This document shows positions 8,848-16,414 of a stretch of 64,000 nucleotides of DNA, in pieces. The position numbers and the translations under genes were made by a program. The notes beneath the pieces were generated by a model. It saw only the letters and a list, made by a program, of their open reading frames with translations, searched no databases and had not been told where the DNA came from. Positions within the stretch are counted from its first letter, which is position 1. Each line of letters begins with the position of its first letter. The DNA comes from Arthrobacter sp. SPG23 (lineage in GTDB: Bacteria > Actinomycetota > Actinomycetes > Actinomycetales > Micrococcaceae): positions 62,001 to 126,000 of the forward strand of contig NZ_JYCN01000004.1 in assembly GCF_000876655.1 (NCBI RefSeq), written 5' to 3'.

Positions 8848-9633
8848 TCACAGGGCAGACGCGCTGGTCCGTATGAGCCAGTCTTTCACTAGCGCGGCAG
8901 TAAGCTCCGGGCGCTCGAGATGAGCGTTATGGCCGGCGGCGTCGAGCACCGCGTAGGTGCCCCGGACATAGTGGTTGCGGAGTTTCCACCCGTCCTCGTA
9001 GCCAGTTACATGGTCCTGACGCCCAAAAAGGTGCAACGAAGGCGCCTCGAAGGGAGCAGGGTGAGCGACCTCCGGTTCTACAGAGAGCGCGTACTCCGCT
9101 GCCACCCGATCGAGAATGGTTTGGTTCGCTGTGCGAAGACCAGGAAGTGCATATCGGGTGAATGCCTCGAGCGTGGCCTCGCTCTGGACGACGGTCAGCT
9201 CTTCGTAGTCATCCCTCACCTGTCCAGCCAAAGCCAGGACGGAGGGGTCCTCTCGGACAACCTGCCGGCGGGGAAGGCTACGCGCCTCATGGGCCGGCTC
9301 GTACACACCCGCAAGAGTAGCCAGGCCAAGGACCTGATCCCGAAGCTCGTGAGCTACGTACCGGGCAATCATGCCTCCGAAGGAGTTGCCGATCAGCGCG
9401 AAGGGCCGGTCTCCAAGACACTCTTGGATGTCGTTCAGAACCCCTTGGGCGACGTGGTCCGTGCTGGTCACGTTGATGTCAGCATTTCCCGCGGCCCACG
9501 GTAGGTCGATATAGATCCGCTGCCATCCGCACTCATCGATGGCGTCCTCCAACGGCAGCATGATCCGATGATCTACACCGAATCCGTGGATTACGACAAG
9601 CGGAAGTCCTTCTCCTAAGATTTGAGCAATCAC
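8848..9633 (-). CDS. Alpha/beta hydrolase
   Basis: A 261-residue protein starting at GTG. Family landmarks: HGFGVDHR (oxyanion region), nucleophile elbow GNSFGG, an acid in FGRQDHVTG and the catalytic His in AGHNAHLERPE. A cap domain lies between LAGVYEP and VAHPAPFEAP. Substrate is not predictable; it resembles small esterase/C-C hydrolase-like proteins. The 42-residue membrane protein gene follows 26 bases downstream on the same strand and may be cotranscribed. Confidence 0.82.
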   Translation of the reverse strand: MIAQILGEGLPLVVIHGFGVDHRIMLPLEDAIDECGWQRIYIDLPWAAGNADINVTSTDHVAQGVLNDIQECLGDRPFALIGNSFGGMIARYVAHELRDQVLGLATLAGVYEPAHEARSLPRRQVVREDPSVLALAGQVRDDYEELTVVQSEATLEAFTRYALPGLRTANQTILDRVAAEYALSVEPEVAHPAPFEAPSLHLFGRQDHVTGYEDGWKLRNHYVRGTYAVLDAAGHNAHLERPELTAALVKDWLIRTSASAL

Positions 9634-9750
9634 GAACCAGAGCCTACAGGCCCAGTTGAAGCCTTCAGCGTTCGCGAGGGGCGCGCATTCGTCCCGCCCA
9701 CAAGCCGTTGATCAACGCTCCTGAGAACGTGGAGTCTCAACTTGTCTTCC

Positions 9751-10209
9751 TCAATGGGGCATTGATCGAAGTCGGAGCAATTGGTACGCCAGCCAAATCG
9801 TTCCGACGATTGGCAGAAGAGGGAACGTGGGTCGGCCCGTAGCGACGAGGAAGGCGAAGACGACCCAGAGAATAGCGGTGATGACAGCTATGGAAATAAG
9901 TGACTTGCGGGTGACCGGATAGGACGGCAGGATGATGCCTTCGGCCCGGAGCTTGCGGGTTTCAATCATGGCCCCACGAATCAATGGACCGAAGAGTGCA
10001 GCTATCCCAGCGATGGCCAATAAAGTACGCCAAGGTTGCGGAACATTGGCAGCGTCCAAAAAACTACCCAGCAGCACGCCAAGGAAGAGGAACCACCACA
10101 GACCCCATACAACAAGTCGCCGTCGCTTCGGCGGCATACCCTCCAGCGAATCGGAAGGCCAGGATTGCCATTCATACTTTGTGCCGTTCTTACCTGCCTC
10201 CGGGTCCAT
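9751..10209 (-). CDS. Membrane protein of unknown function
   Basis: A 152-residue protein with four hydrophobic helices (VVWGLWWFLFLGVLLGSF, LLAIAGIAALFGPLI, SLISIAVITAILWVVFAFL and FPLLPIVGTIWLAYQLL). The N-terminal 28 residues are hydrophilic, and a second possible start (MPPKRRR) would remove 24 of them. I do not recognise the family. It belongs to the run of small membrane proteins in this accessory stretch. Confidence 0.6.
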   Translation of the reverse strand: MDPEAGKNGTKYEWQSWPSDSLEGMPPKRRRLVVWGLWWFLFLGVLLGSFLDAANVPQPWRTLLAIAGIAALFGPLIRGAMIETRKLRAEGIILPSYPVTRKSLISIAVITAILWVVFAFLVATGRPTFPLLPIVGTIWLAYQLLRLRSMPH

Positions 10210-10324
10210 TCGCTTAGCCTAGCCTCAGGACTCACGGTACGACCTCAGGCAGTCGGCGTACTGCCGCTGATTATCCCGCAGGTGGTCCCTTCGCCGAACG
10301 CTCCGCGGGACGTGGCGAAAGATT

Positions 10325-10558
10325 TCAGCCGGTAGTCGGCTCCTCATCATTGGCGACAGCCTCGATCCAATCCACAGCCTCGTCGGAAAGCTGGGGACCG
10401 TCTGCTGATTCGCCAGCCCACCAATTAGAATCGGTCGTTCCGCCGGTAACCGCCATGATGTCGGCGATGACATGCGGCGGCATCGGCTCGCCGTTGTGCT
10501 CAATGAGCCAGCCGCGTGTTTTCGCATCAACCAGTGGCCACCACTCGAGGATGTTCAT
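10325..10558 (-). CDS. Small acidic hypothetical protein
   Basis: A 77-residue soluble protein, MNILEWWPLVDAKTRGWLIE and onward, rich in Trp, Asp and Glu, with no membrane segment. ATG is preceded directly by an in-frame GTG, so the start is uncertain by one codon. The composition (NGEPMPPHVIADIMAVTGG) looks protein-like. Neither family nor function is recognised. It resembles the immunity-like small acidic proteins found in accessory regions, but nothing beside it supports a toxin. Confidence 0.5.
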   Translation of the reverse strand: MNILEWWPLVDAKTRGWLIEHNGEPMPPHVIADIMAVTGGTTDSNWWAGESADGPQLSDEAVDWIEAVANDEEPTTG

Positions 10559-10687
10559 CACCGCAGTGTTGCACCGAAAAAGTCGTGCGTACAGATTCCG
10601 CTGTGGGACGAGCTCCGGGCTAGGCGCCGGTTAACGAGCGCAGCTTCCACCTCAGCGATGCCCCAGTGGCGTCACGCTGGGGATCGC

Positions 10688-10720
10688 GAGCCGAACCCTG
10701 ACCGGGCCGAAAATCGGCTC
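10688..10720 (+). repeat. Dispersed intergenic repeat with hairpin, best copy
   Basis: GAGCCGAACCCTGACCGGGC followed by CGAAAATCGGCTC. The right half folds as GCCGA-AAA-TCGGC. The same sequence recurs, more or less changed, at several intergenic sites between about 6.7 and 17.1 kb. Confidence 0.7.
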
Positions 10721-10763
10721 TCCGACGGGAGAGAGCCAAACTGACGAGAGCTGGCACGCCACG

Positions 10764-10790
10764 GGGAAAGCTACCTCTACCGGGCGGCCG
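10764..10790 (+). repeat. Dispersed repeat, GGGAAAGCTACC variant
   Basis: GGGAAAGCTACCTCTACCGG then GCGGCCG. It shares the (C)TACCGGGC core with the hairpin copies but starts with GGGAAAGCTACC instead of GAGCCGAACCC. It lies about 45 bases after the best copy in the same orientation. Confidence 0.5.
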
Positions 10791-10835
10791 GTTGACCGTT
10801 GAACAGACGTGGCCCGGGAGTCTTACGACGCGAAA

Positions 10836-10967
10836 TTACTTTCTGTTCTTCTTGCGGAGAACCACTATTGCAGTGATGATAAGGCCCACCAGGCCGACTG
10901 CAACGAGTGCGAACACGAGGCCAACGTAATCCGCCCCTCCTCCAAGATCGGGACCGATCATCGGCAT
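10836..10967 (-). CDS. 43-residue single-span membrane protein
   Basis: ATG follows TAGGAGAAACC. The protein begins MPMIGPDLGGGADYVGLVFA, runs through one hydrophobic helix (about residues 14-36) and ends VVLRKKNRK. Size, glycine-rich polar N terminus, single span and basic tail match the two APSYG-type proteins in this region, although the N-terminal tag differs. Inferred topology is N-out/C-in. Function unknown. Confidence 0.6.
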   Translation of the reverse strand: MPMIGPDLGGGADYVGLVFALVAVGLVGLIITAIVVLRKKNRK

Positions 10968-11124
10968 GGTTTCTCCTAGTATTCAAGAATTCGTTCGTTT
11001 GCACATCCTATGGACCAAACGATTCTTTCGATAGCGAAGCGCTCGTCTTAGGGATCTGCTAACTCATGAGCTCCTGTCATCCACGAGCCAAATTGGCTGG
11101 CCGATTCGCGGGCGATCAGAGCGG

Positions 11125-11346
11125 TTATCGGCCGGAGATCACGCCGTAAACTGCGGTGATGAGGCCGGCAAAGGCCATCCCGAGGCCTCCAATGAGATAG
11201 CCCCGGTCGGACTGGAAACTATTGAGTAGCTCACCCGGCGGCCCGGATCGCTTGTTCCAGCGGGTGCTCCAATCCATTAGCCGCTTACGCTGCCATGCTC
11301 CGAGCAAGCCCACAGCGAGAGCTACGCAACCCAAAAGTATGTACAT
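11125..11346 (-). CDS. Small two-span membrane protein
   Basis: A 73-residue protein with a helix at residues 1-18 (MYILLGCVALAVGLLGAW), a basic loop RKRLMDWSTRWNKRSG, and a second helix GGLGMAFAGLITAVYGVIS. A purine-rich stretch precedes the ATG but is very close to it. Another member of the small membrane protein run; no family recognised. Confidence 0.5.
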   Translation of the reverse strand: MYILLGCVALAVGLLGAWQRKRLMDWSTRWNKRSGPPGELLNSFQSDRGYLIGGLGMAFAGLITAVYGVISGR

Positions 11347-11607
11347 TCCCTCTCATTTCTTCCGTGCGACTCGCTAGCCATTGCCCTAATCTAAACCCTG
11401 GGCAGCGCCGATTGCCGGCGCGCCGAAAGGCTGCCAGTCTTCAACCTTGACCTGGACGAATATTGGTCATGCGACGAGTGAGGCTAGTTATTGCCAGGAA
11501 TTGGTTGCGCAGAGCGATTGCGACCTTTACCGGGCATCTACACGGGGCCGGAGGATCAGCTGGTATGGGCCCTATCGGAATGCTTTCGCTTGTGGTTCAG
11601 TACACTC

Positions 11608-11922
11608 ATGCCAGAGCGATCCCCACGAAAGCCGACGACGGGCAAGCCTCCGGTCAGCGCAAGCCCTGAGCTGAGGCGCAGGCTCCGCCGCCTCACCTAC
11701 TATGGGTCAGCCTTGGCCTTGGCAATGATTATTCTGAACTTCCTACCCATTGAGTCCGAGCCGTGGGTTTGGGGCAAGGTGGCAGTTCTTGCCGTTGGCA
11801 CGATCATATTCATCATCTGGGCGACTCGGTTTTCATTGTGGCAACGCGATGAGTACTGGCGCGGACGCGGCAGAGACCCTAAGCATCCCGACCGCTTCCC
11901 TGAGCGCTCAGACGATAACTAG
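11608..11922 (+). CDS. Small two-span membrane protein (SPELRRR ... PIESEPW type)
   Basis: A 104-residue protein with a basic, proline-rich N terminus (MPERSPRKPTTGKPP), helix YYGSALALAMIILNFLPI, motif PIESEPW, helix VAVLAVGTIIFIIWATRF and a charged tail with WRGRGRDPKHPDRFPE. The frame is open for 39 codons upstream without coding character. The 51-residue protein about 4.8 kb to the left looks like its truncated copy. It lies 28 bases before the APSYG-type gene on the same strand, probably in one transcript. Confidence 0.55.
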   Translation: MPERSPRKPTTGKPPVSASPELRRRLRRLTYYGSALALAMIILNFLPIESEPWVWGKVAVLAVGTIIFIIWATRFSLWQRDEYWRGRGRDPKHPDRFPERSDDN

Positions 11923-11950
11923 CCGCACACCACAAGAGGCAGGAGTACAT

Positions 11951-12076
11951 GTGAAGAATTTTGCTCCCAGCTATGGAGGAGTGGGACTTGACCCCCTGTT
12001 CGTCGTGGTTTTTTCCGCCGTCATGTTAGTGATTCTGGGAATCAGCGCGTTCGTGATCATGAGGCGGCGTAAATAG
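11951..12076 (+). CDS. 41-residue single-span membrane protein, NFAPSYG type
   Basis: The GTG start follows an AGGAG site. The protein reads (M)KNFAPSYGGVGLDPLFVV and onward, with one hydrophobic helix at about residues 15-35 and the end IMRRRK. Aligned with the 42-residue protein about 3 kb to the left, it shares N-[LF]-APSYG, a Pro six to seven residues later, the helix position and the arginine/lysine end. These are therefore probably paralogues. The gene closely follows the two-span membrane protein gene. Confidence 0.6.
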   Translation: MKNFAPSYGGVGLDPLFVVVFSAVMLVILGISAFVIMRRRK

Positions 12077-12240
12077 AGGGGGGAGTTCTTGGTCGAGGTT
12101 TGTTGAAGTGGCCATGAATCCGATCCGGTGGGGTTCTCCCCAGACGCCGAGCACATGTTCTGCCCCCTGCTAATGCGTCGCTGAAGGTGTAAGTCGTTTA
12201 TGTGCATCAGCATTGACCTGCTCGCGAAGGAACTTCCACC

Positions 12241-12271
12241 GGCCGAACCCTTACCGGGCCGAAAATCGGCT
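12241..12271 (+). repeat. Dispersed intergenic repeat with hairpin
   Basis: GGCCGAACCCTTACCGGGCC then GAAAATCGGCT. It differs from the best copy by very few bases and keeps the GCCGA-AAA-TCGGC hairpin. Confidence 0.65.
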
Positions 12272-12317
12272 GCTGTGCATCGGCGACTGGAATTTGAAAG
12301 GAATGCGCCTCCCGTCC

Positions 12318-12349
12318 GAAAGCTACCCTGACCGGGCCGAAATTTGGCC
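12318..12349 (+). repeat. Dispersed repeat, hybrid copy
   Basis: GAAAGCTACCCTGACCGGGC then CGAAATTTGGCC. It joins the GAAAGCTACC left end of one variant to the hairpin right end of the other; the hairpin is GGCCGAAATTTGGCC, nearly palindromic. Confidence 0.6.
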
Positions 12350-12394
12350 GTTTCAGTCGCTGGGCCCAAATTGGCCATGGGTGGGCAGCTCATA

Positions 12395-12420
12395 GGGAAA
12401 GCTACCTTCACCGGGCCGGT
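12395..12420 (+). repeat. Dispersed repeat, GGGAAAGCTACC variant
   Basis: GGGAAAGCTACCTTCACCGG then GCCGGT; the right-hand hairpin is missing. Confidence 0.5.
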
Positions 12421-12566
12421 CGTGAGAGCTACCCTCAGGGCGGCACGCGCGGTCTTAGATCCTGGAGTTCGGGGATATAGGGATCAGCCTGGCTGCGCGC
12501 GCATCTTGACTGCTTGGATAGTATGCAGAGACGGTGCGGAATCCATCCTTTATCCAAGGAATCCTG

Positions 12567-12824
12567 ATGAACATCTTTTGGCCCGGCATGATCATCGGTC
12601 CGCTACTAGTTGCAATTTGTCTATTTGGATACATCAAGCGAGACGCGCTGGCCGACAGAGTCGGAGCGAGTATGTCCTGGTTACTTCCCAAGAAGGCTGC
12701 CGAGAGGGTCCGCGAAAGCCGCGACCAAAATGTCACAAATCTGATGCTTCCGCTTTTCGGTGGCATGGCAATGGGAGTGGCGATATTCATCCTTTCCGCA
12801 ACCGGCGTCATGCGCGGCGCATGA
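12567..12824 (+). CDS. Small two-span membrane protein
   Basis: An 85-residue protein beginning MNIFWPGMIIGPLLVAICLF. It has a first helix near the N terminus, a basic loop with LPKKAAERVRESRDQN and a second helix PLFGGMAMGVAIFILSATGV. The start follows AAGGAATCC. Three small membrane genes (85, 59 and 28 residues) follow each other on this strand with short gaps, suggesting one transcript. No family recognised. Confidence 0.5.
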   Translation: MNIFWPGMIIGPLLVAICLFGYIKRDALADRVGASMSWLLPKKAAERVRESRDQNVTNLMLPLFGGMAMGVAIFILSATGVMRGA

Positions 12825-12838
12825 TCTGAGAGGTGCCA

Positions 12839-13018
12839 GTGTTTCCAGTACTTTTAGTCTTGATCCTGATCGGTTTCGGCTTCGGAGCGCTTGCGCTCAT
12901 ACAGATAGTCAGACGATCGAAAGACCGCCCGTCTTCCAAAGCATTGCCTCTCGTGTACGCAACGCTCGGAATGCTATGCATCATCGCCGCCGGCGTCCTG
13001 TGGACACCGGGATCTTAA
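12839..13018 (+). CDS. 59-residue two-span membrane protein
   Basis: GTG start four bases after GAGAGGT. The protein begins (M)FPVLLVLILIGFGFGALALI, has a charged loop VRRSKDRPSSK and a second helix LVYATLGMLCIIAAGVLW. It lies 14 bases behind the preceding small membrane gene. Function unknown. Confidence 0.5.
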   Translation: MFPVLLVLILIGFGFGALALIQIVRRSKDRPSSKALPLVYATLGMLCIIAAGVLWTPGS

Positions 13019-13093
13019 AACGGCGATGGACGTCCGAACCGGGGGACCGGAAGAGCTTGGCTTCCCAGATTTCAAACTGCAGAGGAGGTACGC

Positions 13094-13180
13094 ATGGATC
13101 CCGTGATCATTTTCGTCATCATTGGCGTGATCGGAATTATCTACGCCAGCTTCATGATCTTTAGGAACCGAGGGAAGTAG
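13094..13180 (+). CDS. 28-residue single-span membrane peptide
   Basis: An AGAGGAGGT ribosome binding site, among the best in the region, precedes ATG by three to four bases. The peptide is MDPVIIFVIIGVIGIIYASF followed by MIFRNRGK: almost entirely one hydrophobic helix with a basic end. The strong site makes translation likely. The shape resembles small hydrophobic membrane peptides, either regulatory or of the type I toxin kind; nothing here decides between these. Confidence 0.5.
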   Translation: MDPVIIFVIIGVIGIIYASFMIFRNRGK

Positions 13181-13308
13181 CGGCGTATATTTCCTCGGCG
13201 GAACGACTGAGGCTTTCCAGCCACAGGCCCAGTTATGAACGCCCAACGGGACGGTTCTTGGCGTCGCGGAGAGGACTCAGGGGAGCAATCGGAACGGGTG
13301 GGTGCCGA

Positions 13309-13407
13309 TTAGGGGACTGCGGTGTTTCCTAAAAGCCCATTGAAATAGAGAATCACAAATGCGGCCACGAAAATCAGCGTGATGATGGGCAGCTGCCAAT
13401 TTTTCAT
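13309..13407 (-). CDS. 32-residue single-span membrane peptide
   Basis: ATG follows GGAAGGACAAGCG. The peptide is MKNWQLPIITLIFVAAFVIL then YFNGLLGNTAVP. One hydrophobic helix with a Lys near the N terminus suggests N-in/C-out, opposite to the RRK-tailed proteins nearby. It faces the 28-residue peptide gene across about 130 bases, convergently. Confidence 0.5.
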   Translation of the reverse strand: MKNWQLPIITLIFVAAFVILYFNGLLGNTAVP

Positions 13408-13495
13408 CGCTTGTCCTTCCACGGGCCCTTATGGATGAGACGATATCCCGCCAGCTAGCAATCGATGCTCATGCTCCCCTTTCCCTAGGTTGGAC

Positions 13496-14071
13496 TCAAA
13501 GAATGCGTCCGCTCATACGGAGACCGCCCACGGTCTTTGTATAGATCGATGCGGGTATGACCGCTTGCTCCGTCCCGAGCCACATGAATATCCGGTCACG
13601 GTGTTCGCAGGCTATTCCAGTCGCGCCCTTCGCGAGCAGGGCCCAACCGAGGACGGGGTCGCCGTCGACGTTCACGCTGTGCGGGGTGCCTTGCGCCAAG
13701 CTGATAGATCTGAGGGTGTCGGCGAGACCTGAGAGCAACCGCATCCTGGCAAACTCGGTCAGCTCGTTGGCGAGGGCTGTCATGAGGAATGCTGCGTGAT
13801 ACGGCCCGGGTCGATCGGGCTTGAAGGTCGCCAGGCACTCGGGTGCGTCGGCTCCGGCGCCCGGTCCTGACGCGATGGCGAAGCGTGCACTGACCGTCTC
13901 CCCGGTTGTACCTCGCCGCCGTGCGGGTGTGGATACGCTGCCAGGCTCGATTCCCTTTGTGTCTGTGCGGACTGCGTAGGGGCCAAAGGCTTCGAGTTTC
14001 GCCCTCATGCGGTCACGGAGGGAGGAATGGTGTGGGAGGGAGTCCCTGCGCTCGTACATCGATCCGCCCAT
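13496..14071 (-). CDS. Hypothetical soluble protein
   Basis: A 191-residue protein (from the ATG after AATGGAGAATAGCGCC; starts five codons earlier or four later are possible). It has a basic N-terminal third and a mixed alpha/beta remainder (YHAAFLMTALANELTEFARM, GDPVLGWALLAKGATGIACE). There is no signal peptide, membrane span or catalytic motif that I recognise. The sequence has protein-like composition and normal actinobacterial codon bias, so it is probably a gene of an uncharacterised family. Confidence 0.5.
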   Translation of the reverse strand: MGGSMYERRDSLPHHSSLRDRMRAKLEAFGPYAVRTDTKGIEPGSVSTPARRRGTTGETVSARFAIASGPGAGADAPECLATFKPDRPGPYHAAFLMTALANELTEFARMRLLSGLADTLRSISLAQGTPHSVNVDGDPVLGWALLAKGATGIACEHRDRIFMWLGTEQAVIPASIYTKTVGGLRMSGRIL

Positions 14072-14134
14072 GGCGCTATTCTCCATTGAGCCGCTGCGTG
14101 ATGGCCATCCCCACTAGGGATTGCTCGGCAATAC

Positions 14135-14560
14135 AGCCCGAACTTGTCGGAATGCTACTTGGAGGTCCACCAGTACATCCACGTTGGGAGCGCGCAGAAG
14201 CCGCCAGAATCGAGGCGCAAGCCGCCATCCGTAAGGAAGTGGAAGGGCGCGGCACTGAAAGAGCTGCGGGAATCCAGGGACAACCTGCGTGGACTCCAGC
14301 AGCGGGGCATTTGAGAGCCTGGTCGCCATGCTCGACGCCGTCGAAGAGGACAGAGCGCTGCAGGACGATGTCGTGGGAAGGCTGGAAGCTGTGGGCATCC
14401 CTTCCACCGAGGTCCGCACGCCAGCGAGGGGCCACACCCGGAAGACGGTCGTGGCCGGCGAAGCCTTCCCGTTCTTCCACAAGATGGGGCTTTCAGCTGC
14501 CCAGGACTGTCAGCCGCGATGGCTAAGCTGGCCCCATCAGCATCCCGAGAAGGAGAAACC
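14135..14560 (+). other. Possible degraded coding remnants
   Basis: Two overlapping frames look partly coding. One ends at 14314 with KGAALKELRESRDNLRGLQQ and has no good start. The other starts at a GTG at 14289 (VDSSSGAFESLVAMLDAVEE ... GRLEAVGIP), then runs out of frame into the next gene. Neither has a clear ribosome binding site. They may be pieces of a broken small gene or chance frames. Confidence 0.25.
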
Positions 14561-14562
14561 CT

Positions 14563-14880
14563 ATGGCCGTCTGCGACGTGCTCCGGTGCCAGAACCAGCC
14601 CACCGAAAGATTCATCACCAACGAGGACGTTTTCATGGAGGCCGCTGTCTGCGGTGAGCACATGGCGAAGCTCAGCGCGGGCGAGGGCTGGGAGTATAAC
14701 GGCATGGACCGTGAGCTGGTGATGGGGTCCGACCTGGCGCCGGCCCTGGTCAACTTTGAAATCACCGAATGCGTCGGAAACGGTGCCACCCTGACCATCG
14801 AGAGGGCCGGCGACGAAAAGCCGTACACCGTCTGGCTCAGCGAGAAGGACCAGCGGGAAATCGCCGCCATGTTCTACTGA
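14563..14880 (+). CDS. Small hypothetical protein
   Basis: A 105-residue soluble protein with a clear GAGAAGGAGAAACCCT ribosome binding site before ATG. The N-terminal part carries spaced cysteines (MAVCDVLRCQNQPTERF, then AAVCGEHM), which could bind a metal. The rest is acidic and beta-rich and ends WLSEKDQREIAAMFY. Its own strong terminator follows directly, indicating an independent transcription unit. Family not recognised. Confidence 0.65.
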   Translation: MAVCDVLRCQNQPTERFITNEDVFMEAAVCGEHMAKLSAGEGWEYNGMDRELVMGSDLAPALVNFEITECVGNGATLTIERAGDEKPYTVWLSEKDQREIAAMFY

Positions 14881-14899
14881 CCCACTGACAGCCCTTCCA

Positions 14900-14933
14900 G
14901 GAAGCCCCCGAGCAGCCCCCGCCGGGGGCTTCC
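14900..14933. terminator. Strong hairpin terminator
   Basis: 10-bp perfect stem GGAAGCCCCC / GGGGGCTTCC with a 14-base loop, 19 bases after the stop of the preceding gene, followed by ATTTGCCC. Confidence 0.75.
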
Positions 14934-15432
14934 ATTTGCCCTCGAGATCGCGGCGCTGGCCCGGACCCGCACGGTAGGCCTGCCTTGTTCCGAGCGTTCC
15001 CCTGCCGAGTGTCACCGGAGGACGATGCTGGCCCCTCTGCCTTCCAGGGCGAAGACCGTGATTCACGCGCGCTGCAATGTCGCGTGTGCGGCACTAGTGC
15101 TCACGACCACATCGTCTCAGACCGATGGCTCGTTCTCGCAAGGGCCGTCAGCTGATCGTGAGCCGAACCCTGACCGGGCCGAAAAGGGGCCGTCTCATGC
15201 ACCGGACCCAGTAACCGCGAAGAATGCGCGGCCCGAGGGATAGCGACCCCTTGCGGGCATTCCCACGGGAAGGCAGTGGGGTTCACGAATTATCCTGCAG
15301 CCTTGTTGGCTGAGGAAGACTCGCGGCGGCCGTCGGTGCTTTCCGGGATCTTGAGAGGTAATCGTTGACACTGGCGAAGCGCGGGCGTTCGATGATCTCA
15401 CAGGGTCACACCCTGCGAGGAGGCGACCGTCG
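14934..15432. other. Intergenic stretch with one repeat copy
   Basis: About 500 bases without a convincing gene. It contains one copy of the dispersed repeat (listed separately). The right end carries the GAGGAGG ribosome binding site of the following gene. Confidence 0.4.
15158..15192 (+). repeat. Dispersed intergenic repeat
   Basis: GTGAGCCGAACCCTGACCGG then GCCGAAAAGGGGCCG. The left 26 bases match the best copy; the hairpin is altered to CCGAAAAGGGG, so GGCC...GGCC pairing replaces the original stem. Confidence 0.65.
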
Positions 15433-16221
15433 ATGCGGGTGGTTAGCAAGCCTAAACGAGTGGCCGTGATCGTCGGCGGTGCTTTGGTGGTTGCCGGGTG
15501 TCTCGGCATATGGCATGCCGCCATAATTTCGAATGGGCTGGAGAGTGGCAGGAGGATCGGGCTGTCGTTTTTCTTGGCCATCTTTGCCTTGGTCCGGGGC
15601 GTCGTCATCCTGTCCTGGAATCGCCGGACTGAGCCCATGGTCCTTATGCGCGTGCAGGCAGCGGATGCCCTTCTAGGGATTCTTCCTCTGGCCTTCTTCG
15701 CTTCCAGTCTTCTGTCCATGCCCGTGCCTGAGCTCGCAGATCCTGCCCAACCGTACTTGTGGATGGCCGGCCTGGTTCTGGCGTCGGCTGCCTTTTCAGT
15801 GGTACCGGCGGAAGAGGCGGCGCTCTTGGAGATCCCGCCACTGCGTCCCGGACGTTACCTGGACTGGCTCAGATGGCAGAACTTCGGCGCTGGCACTCTG
15901 CTGTTCTCGGTTCTCGTTCCAGTCATGTACTTTTCCTATCCACTGCAGTCTTACGCCTTTGCACCACTGATCGTCGTGTTGGCCCTGGCCCAGGCGACTG
16001 TGAGCGTCTGGCGCATCATCGAACACCGCCAGCTTTCAAAAGCGGGGGTGCACCTGTCCGGGCTGCAGATTAGCTGGCTGAGAGTCATCCATATCAAGCG
16101 CGGACACGAGGCGGCCGTGAAGGAGCTGCGCACGATGTATCCCAAGATCAGCCCCCTCCAGGCCGGGACCATCATCGAAAACCTTTACCGCACGGAAGAG
16201 CAACCAACGGAGGTCGCATGA
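15433..16221 (+). CDS. Multi-pass membrane protein of unknown function
   Basis: A 262-residue protein with a GAGGAGG ribosome binding site. About six hydrophobic segments are seen, including VAVIVGGALVVAGCLGIW, IGLSFFLAIFALVRGVVIL, LLGILPLAFFASSLL, YLWMAGLVLASAAFSVV and FAPLIVVLALAQATVSV. A cytoplasmic C-terminal domain of about 60 residues follows (HIKRGHEAAVKELRTMYPKI ... IIENLYRTEEQ). No known family recognised. A 35-residue membrane gene follows 16 bases later and is probably cotranscribed. Confidence 0.6.
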   Translation: MRVVSKPKRVAVIVGGALVVAGCLGIWHAAIISNGLESGRRIGLSFFLAIFALVRGVVILSWNRRTEPMVLMRVQAADALLGILPLAFFASSLLSMPVPELADPAQPYLWMAGLVLASAAFSVVPAEEAALLEIPPLRPGRYLDWLRWQNFGAGTLLFSVLVPVMYFSYPLQSYAFAPLIVVLALAQATVSVWRIIEHRQLSKAGVHLSGLQISWLRVIHIKRGHEAAVKELRTMYPKISPLQAGTIIENLYRTEEQPTEVA

Positions 16222-16237
16222 CGGAAGGGGAGCCGGG

Positions 16238-16345
16238 ATGGCCAAGCGGCGGATGCGCGATAACTGGGTGGTGTATTTAATACCACCCGTCGCCGTTGCC
16301 GCCGTCTTGGTTTGGCTCATGAGGGACGTCTGGCGCTGGTTCTGA
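16238..16345 (+). CDS. 35-residue single-span membrane protein
   Basis: Too short for most gene finders. ATG follows GGAAGGGGAGCCGGG. The peptide is MAKRRMRDNWVVYLIPPVAV and AAVLVWLMRDVWRWF: basic N terminus, one helix, aromatic end. Positive charges at the start predict N-in/C-out. It closely follows the multi-pass membrane protein gene and could be its small partner subunit (inference). Confidence 0.5.
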   Translation: MAKRRMRDNWVVYLIPPVAVAAVLVWLMRDVWRWF

Positions 16346-16414
16346 CGGCCCGGTTTCGTTATAAGGGAGCATTAAGGCCACAGGGGTCGGCCTGATGACC
16401 CTCAAGCCAGACCC

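Larger units (their letters stand above)
12077..12566. other. Gene-poor stretch carrying several dispersed repeat copies
   Basis: About 490 bases with no convincing coding frame. It contains at least three copies of the dispersed repeat, listed separately, plus a further fragment (GTGAGAGCTACCCTCAGGG at about 12421). The last 60 bases should carry the promoter of the next small membrane gene. Confidence 0.5.

Noticed and set aside
13094-13407. Type I toxin-antitoxin pair formed by the 28- and 32-residue hydrophobic peptides
   Set aside because: The peptides are convergent but do not overlap, and no antisense RNA promoter or stabilising structure could be identified; kept only as small membrane proteins.
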